Shown here: positions 13,591-14,880 of the stretch, one piece after another
Numbering within the stretch: position 1 is the stretch's first letter
Layout of the letters: each line of letters begins with the position of its first letter
The notes under the pieces: model-generated
What the model was told of the DNA's origin: nothing
What the model saw: only the letters and a program-made list of their open reading frames with translations
Database searches by the model: none
Translations under genes and position numbers: made by a program
Assembly (NCBI GenBank): GCA_964412105.1
Contig: CAYPNM010000064.1
Coordinates: 1 to 14,880 of the forward strand
DNA from: JAKAGZ01 sp964412105
GTDB lineage: Bacteria > Bacteroidota > Ignavibacteria > Ignavibacteriales > Ignavibacteriaceae
Reading direction: 5' to 3'
DNA length: 14,880 nt

Positions 13591-14348
13591 TTCAGACTCT
13601 TAATTACCTCATTGTGAATGATCGGAGTTGAAGCGATTATGCTGTTACTGTTTACGGGATTATTACCTTTGTAATCAGTGATAACTCCACCGGCTCCTTT
13701 TATAACAGGAATCAACGCCATCGAATCCCACACATTCATTATTGGGTCAATCATTATATCTGCAAATCCTGTTGCAACAAGATAATAACCATAACAATCG
13801 CCCCAGTTCCTATAGAGCTTAACCTTTTTTATCAGCTCATCAAATTTTTCTTGGCTGAAGTATTTACCAATGTTAAGATGGTCAGTTGTCAAAAGGACTG
13901 CATTTGCGAGCTGCCCGACTTTTCTTACATTTACCTTAATATCATTTAGCTGTGCAGAGCTATTATCACCGATCAGATATTCTTTTAATACAGGTTGATT
14001 AATTACTCCAAGTACCGGTTCTCCATTATGTGATAAGGCTATTAAGGTTCCAAACGTTACTGTACCACAAATAAAACTCTTTGTCCCATCGATAGGGTCG
14101 AGCACCCACTGGTATTCTGAATGTTCATTAAGCATTCCAAACTCCTCCCCAATAATGCCGTGATCCGGAAACTCCTTCATAATGGCTTCACGCATTAATT
14201 CTTCAGCTTTTTTATCAGCTATTGTTACAGGAGAAGAATCAGATTTGGAATCGATCTTTAGCTCTGTACGGAAGTAACTTTTTATAACAGCGCCACTGAT
14301 TTCTGATAAATGTTTTGCAAATAGTTTGAATTCATTTAAATTATTCAA
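13587..14348 (-). CDS. hisN: Inositol-monophosphatase-family phosphatase, probable histidinol-phosphatase
   Basis: A 253-residue, magnesium-dependent phosphatase of the inositol monophosphatase superfamily. The metal-site motifs are intact: GEEFG (67-71), WVLDPIDGTKSF (81-92, with D84 and D87) and VWDSMALIPVIKGAGG (206-221, with D208). The stretch WVLDPIDGTKSFICGTVTFGTLIAL with ALSHNGEPVLGVINQP resembles HisN-type histidinol-phosphatases, which carry out the eighth step of histidine synthesis, more than classical SuhB. Inositol monophosphatase or CysQ-like activity cannot be excluded, and no other his gene is nearby. The start appears to be TTG at 14348-14346 (TTG AAT AAT TTA AAT): the frame is closed by TAA 12 nt upstream, there is no in-frame ATG before residue 52, and the resulting N-terminus fits the family. 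The ribosome-binding site is weak. Confidence 0.82.
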   Translation of the reverse strand: MNNLNEFKLFAKHLSEISGAVIKSYFRTELKIDSKSDSSPVTIADKKAEELMREAIMKEFPDHGIIGEEFGMLNEHSEYQWVLDPIDGTKSFICGTVTFGTLIALSHNGEPVLGVINQPVLKEYLIGDNSSAQLNDIKVNVRKVGQLANAVLLTTDHLNIGKYFSQEKFDELIKKVKLYRNWGDCYGYYLVATGFADIMIDPIMNVWDSMALIPVIKGAGGVITDYKGNNPVNSNSIIASTPIIHNEVIKSLN

Positions 14349-14446
14349 TTGAATGCTCGCTTAATTTTTATGCTAAAATAAAAATAAAAAACTACAATTA
14401 AATACTTATAAAACTCTTATAAAGATGTATTTTATGGGTGAATTTC

Positions 14447-14475
14447 TTGGTGCATTATACAAGTATTATTATATT
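14447..14475 (+). promoter_or_regulatory. Promoter candidate for tRNA-Ser
   Basis: TTGGTG (14447-14452) and TATATT (14470-14475) are 17 nt apart. The downstream box extends to TATATTTG, a perfect flavobacterial TAnnTTTG. The predicted transcript start lies around 14482, some 18 nt before the mature tRNA. Confidence 0.55.
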
Positions 14476-14499
14476 TGTTCTTCCAAATATTTAAACCAC

Positions 14500-14586
14500 G
14501 GAGAGATGGCAGAGTGGTTGAATGCGGCGGTCTTGAAAACCGTTAAGGATGCAAGTCCTTCCGGGGTTCGAATCCCTGTCTCTCCG
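14500..14586 (+). tRNA. tRNA-Ser, anticodon UGA
   Basis: An 87-nt class II tRNA. The acceptor strand GGAGAGA (14500-14506) pairs with TCTCTCC (14579-14585), with discriminator G at 14586. The anticodon loop is CTTGAAA with anticodon TGA, closed by GCGGT/ACCGT. The long variable arm (AAGGATGCAAGTCCTT region) is typical of serine tRNAs. The T arm is GGGGTTCGAATCCC. The 3' CCA is not encoded: CAA follows the discriminator. Confidence 0.95.
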
Positions 14587-14609
14587 CAAGTTAAAAATGT
14601 CCTGCTTTG
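14571..14609. repeat. Direct repeat, copy 1: tRNA-Ser 3' end plus left half of its terminator
   Basis: This 39-nt segment recurs at 14739-14777 with a single mismatch (T at 14591, A at 14759). It covers the 3' side of the T arm, the acceptor 3' strand and the terminator up to the loop. Confidence 0.85.
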
Positions 14610-14621
14610 CAGGACTTTTTT
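14599..14621 (+). terminator. Rho-independent terminator of tRNA-Ser
   Basis: GTCCTGC (14599-14605) and GCAGGAC (14609-14615) form a perfect 7-bp stem with a TTT loop, followed by TTTTTT (14616-14621). It lies 13 nt after the tRNA. Confidence 0.88.
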
Positions 14622-14738
14622 ATTTCCAGAGCGTTAAAAACTTGTTTTTATAAGCGATGGAAATTGAAAAAGTAACAATCGCGAAGCGATTGGGACATTT
14701 TTAGCTTGACGATCCTCCCTCTTGGGATCAACGAAGTT

Positions 14739-14777
14739 AATCCCTGTCTCTCCGCAAGATAAAAATGTCCTGCTTTG
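14739..14777. repeat. Direct repeat, copy 2: displaced tRNA-Ser 3' fragment
   Basis: Starts with AATCCCTGTCTCTCCGCAAG and continues to GTCCTGCTTTG. The right arm of the terminator stem is absent. Similarity fades upstream, where GTT precedes it without the CG of the T loop. The 129 bp between the copies holds a perfect hairpin CAATCGC-GAA-GCGATTG (14676-14692) but no gene. The arrangement resembles an attachment-site duplication or a small rearrangement scar. Confidence 0.75.
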
Positions 14778-14819
14778 GTGTTTTAACCTCGAATGTAAAG
14801 CCGATTTGAAAATATCCTC

Positions 14820-14880
14820 TCATGCAAGCACTTCCAGTTTATTTAGAGTCACATCCCTTATTTCTGAAAATTCGTTAAGA
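14820..14880 (-). CDS. Possible C-terminal tail of a gene entering from the right edge
   Basis: A minus-strand frame open from the window edge reads LNEFSEIRDVTLNKLEVLA and stops with TGA at 14822-14820. The composition is protein-like, but 19 residues are too few to name a family or be sure it is coding. Confidence 0.2.
   Translation of the reverse strand, partial: LNEFSEIRDVTLNKLEVLA

Noticed and set aside
14425..14637. 70-codon plus-strand open frame across the tRNA
   Set aside because: It runs straight through the tRNA-Ser gene and its terminator; the protein is a by-product of the tRNA sequence.
14740..14822. Minus-strand 28-codon frame MRGYFQIGF onward
   Set aside because: Its second half is just the translated tRNA-derived repeat, so it is not a credible gene.
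1..14880. CRISPR arrays, insertion sequences, integrases
   Set aside because: No regularly spaced repeats, transposase or recombinase motifs were seen on either strand.

Overview
The window looks like a piece of an Ignavibacteria-type chromosome (Bacteroidota/Chlorobi group). This is inferred, not proven. The signs are AT-rich DNA, a PorV/PorQ-type outer-membrane protein tail, a single-chain glycyl-tRNA synthetase, weak or missing Shine-Dalgarno sites on several genes, and promoter candidates with the flavobacterial-type TTG / TAnnTTTG pattern. No transposase, phage gene or CRISPR array is visible.

Layout. The 3' end of a PorQ-like gene (1-371, +) is followed by a long minus-strand block. 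In transcription order it holds tryptophanase (7928-6555), a beta-rich DUF4905-like protein (6551-5724), AMMECR1 / AmmeMemoRadiSam protein A (5645-5061), MEMO1 / AmmeMemoRadiSam protein B (5074-4253), a Rossmann + DUF2520 protein (4252-3374), glycyl-tRNA synthetase (about 3281-1774) and a secreted TPR protein (1708-554). The middle genes are tightly packed: gaps of 3 nt and 0 nt, and one 14-nt overlap. A divergent plus-strand half starts at 8093 with a Yip1-family membrane protein that ends in a strong terminator. After a gene-free stretch of about 495 nt comes a three-gene plus-strand operon: a polytopic inner-membrane protein, a single-span GldM-like periplasmic protein and a predicted outer-membrane barrel protein. 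The window ends with a polytopic membrane protein of unknown function (+), a HisN-type phosphatase (-) that overlaps it tail to tail, and tRNA-Ser(UGA) with its terminator.

Main points of interest. (1) The three-gene operon 9398-12680 looks like an envelope-spanning machine. Its inner-membrane part is loosely reminiscent of ExbB/MotA proteins, its periplasmic part of GldM, and its third product should sit in the outer membrane. A well-spaced sigma-54 (-24/-12) promoter candidate lies just upstream. (2) The glyS 5' end is out of frame with its only plausible ATG. A seven-A run sits exactly where a -1 slip, or one extra A, restores a full-length 502-residue enzyme, and a small stem-loop begins 5 nt after it. 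(3) The 3' end of the tRNA-Ser gene plus half of its terminator is duplicated 168 bp downstream, like an integration or rearrangement scar. Functional roles for the unknown genes are inferences from topology and context.
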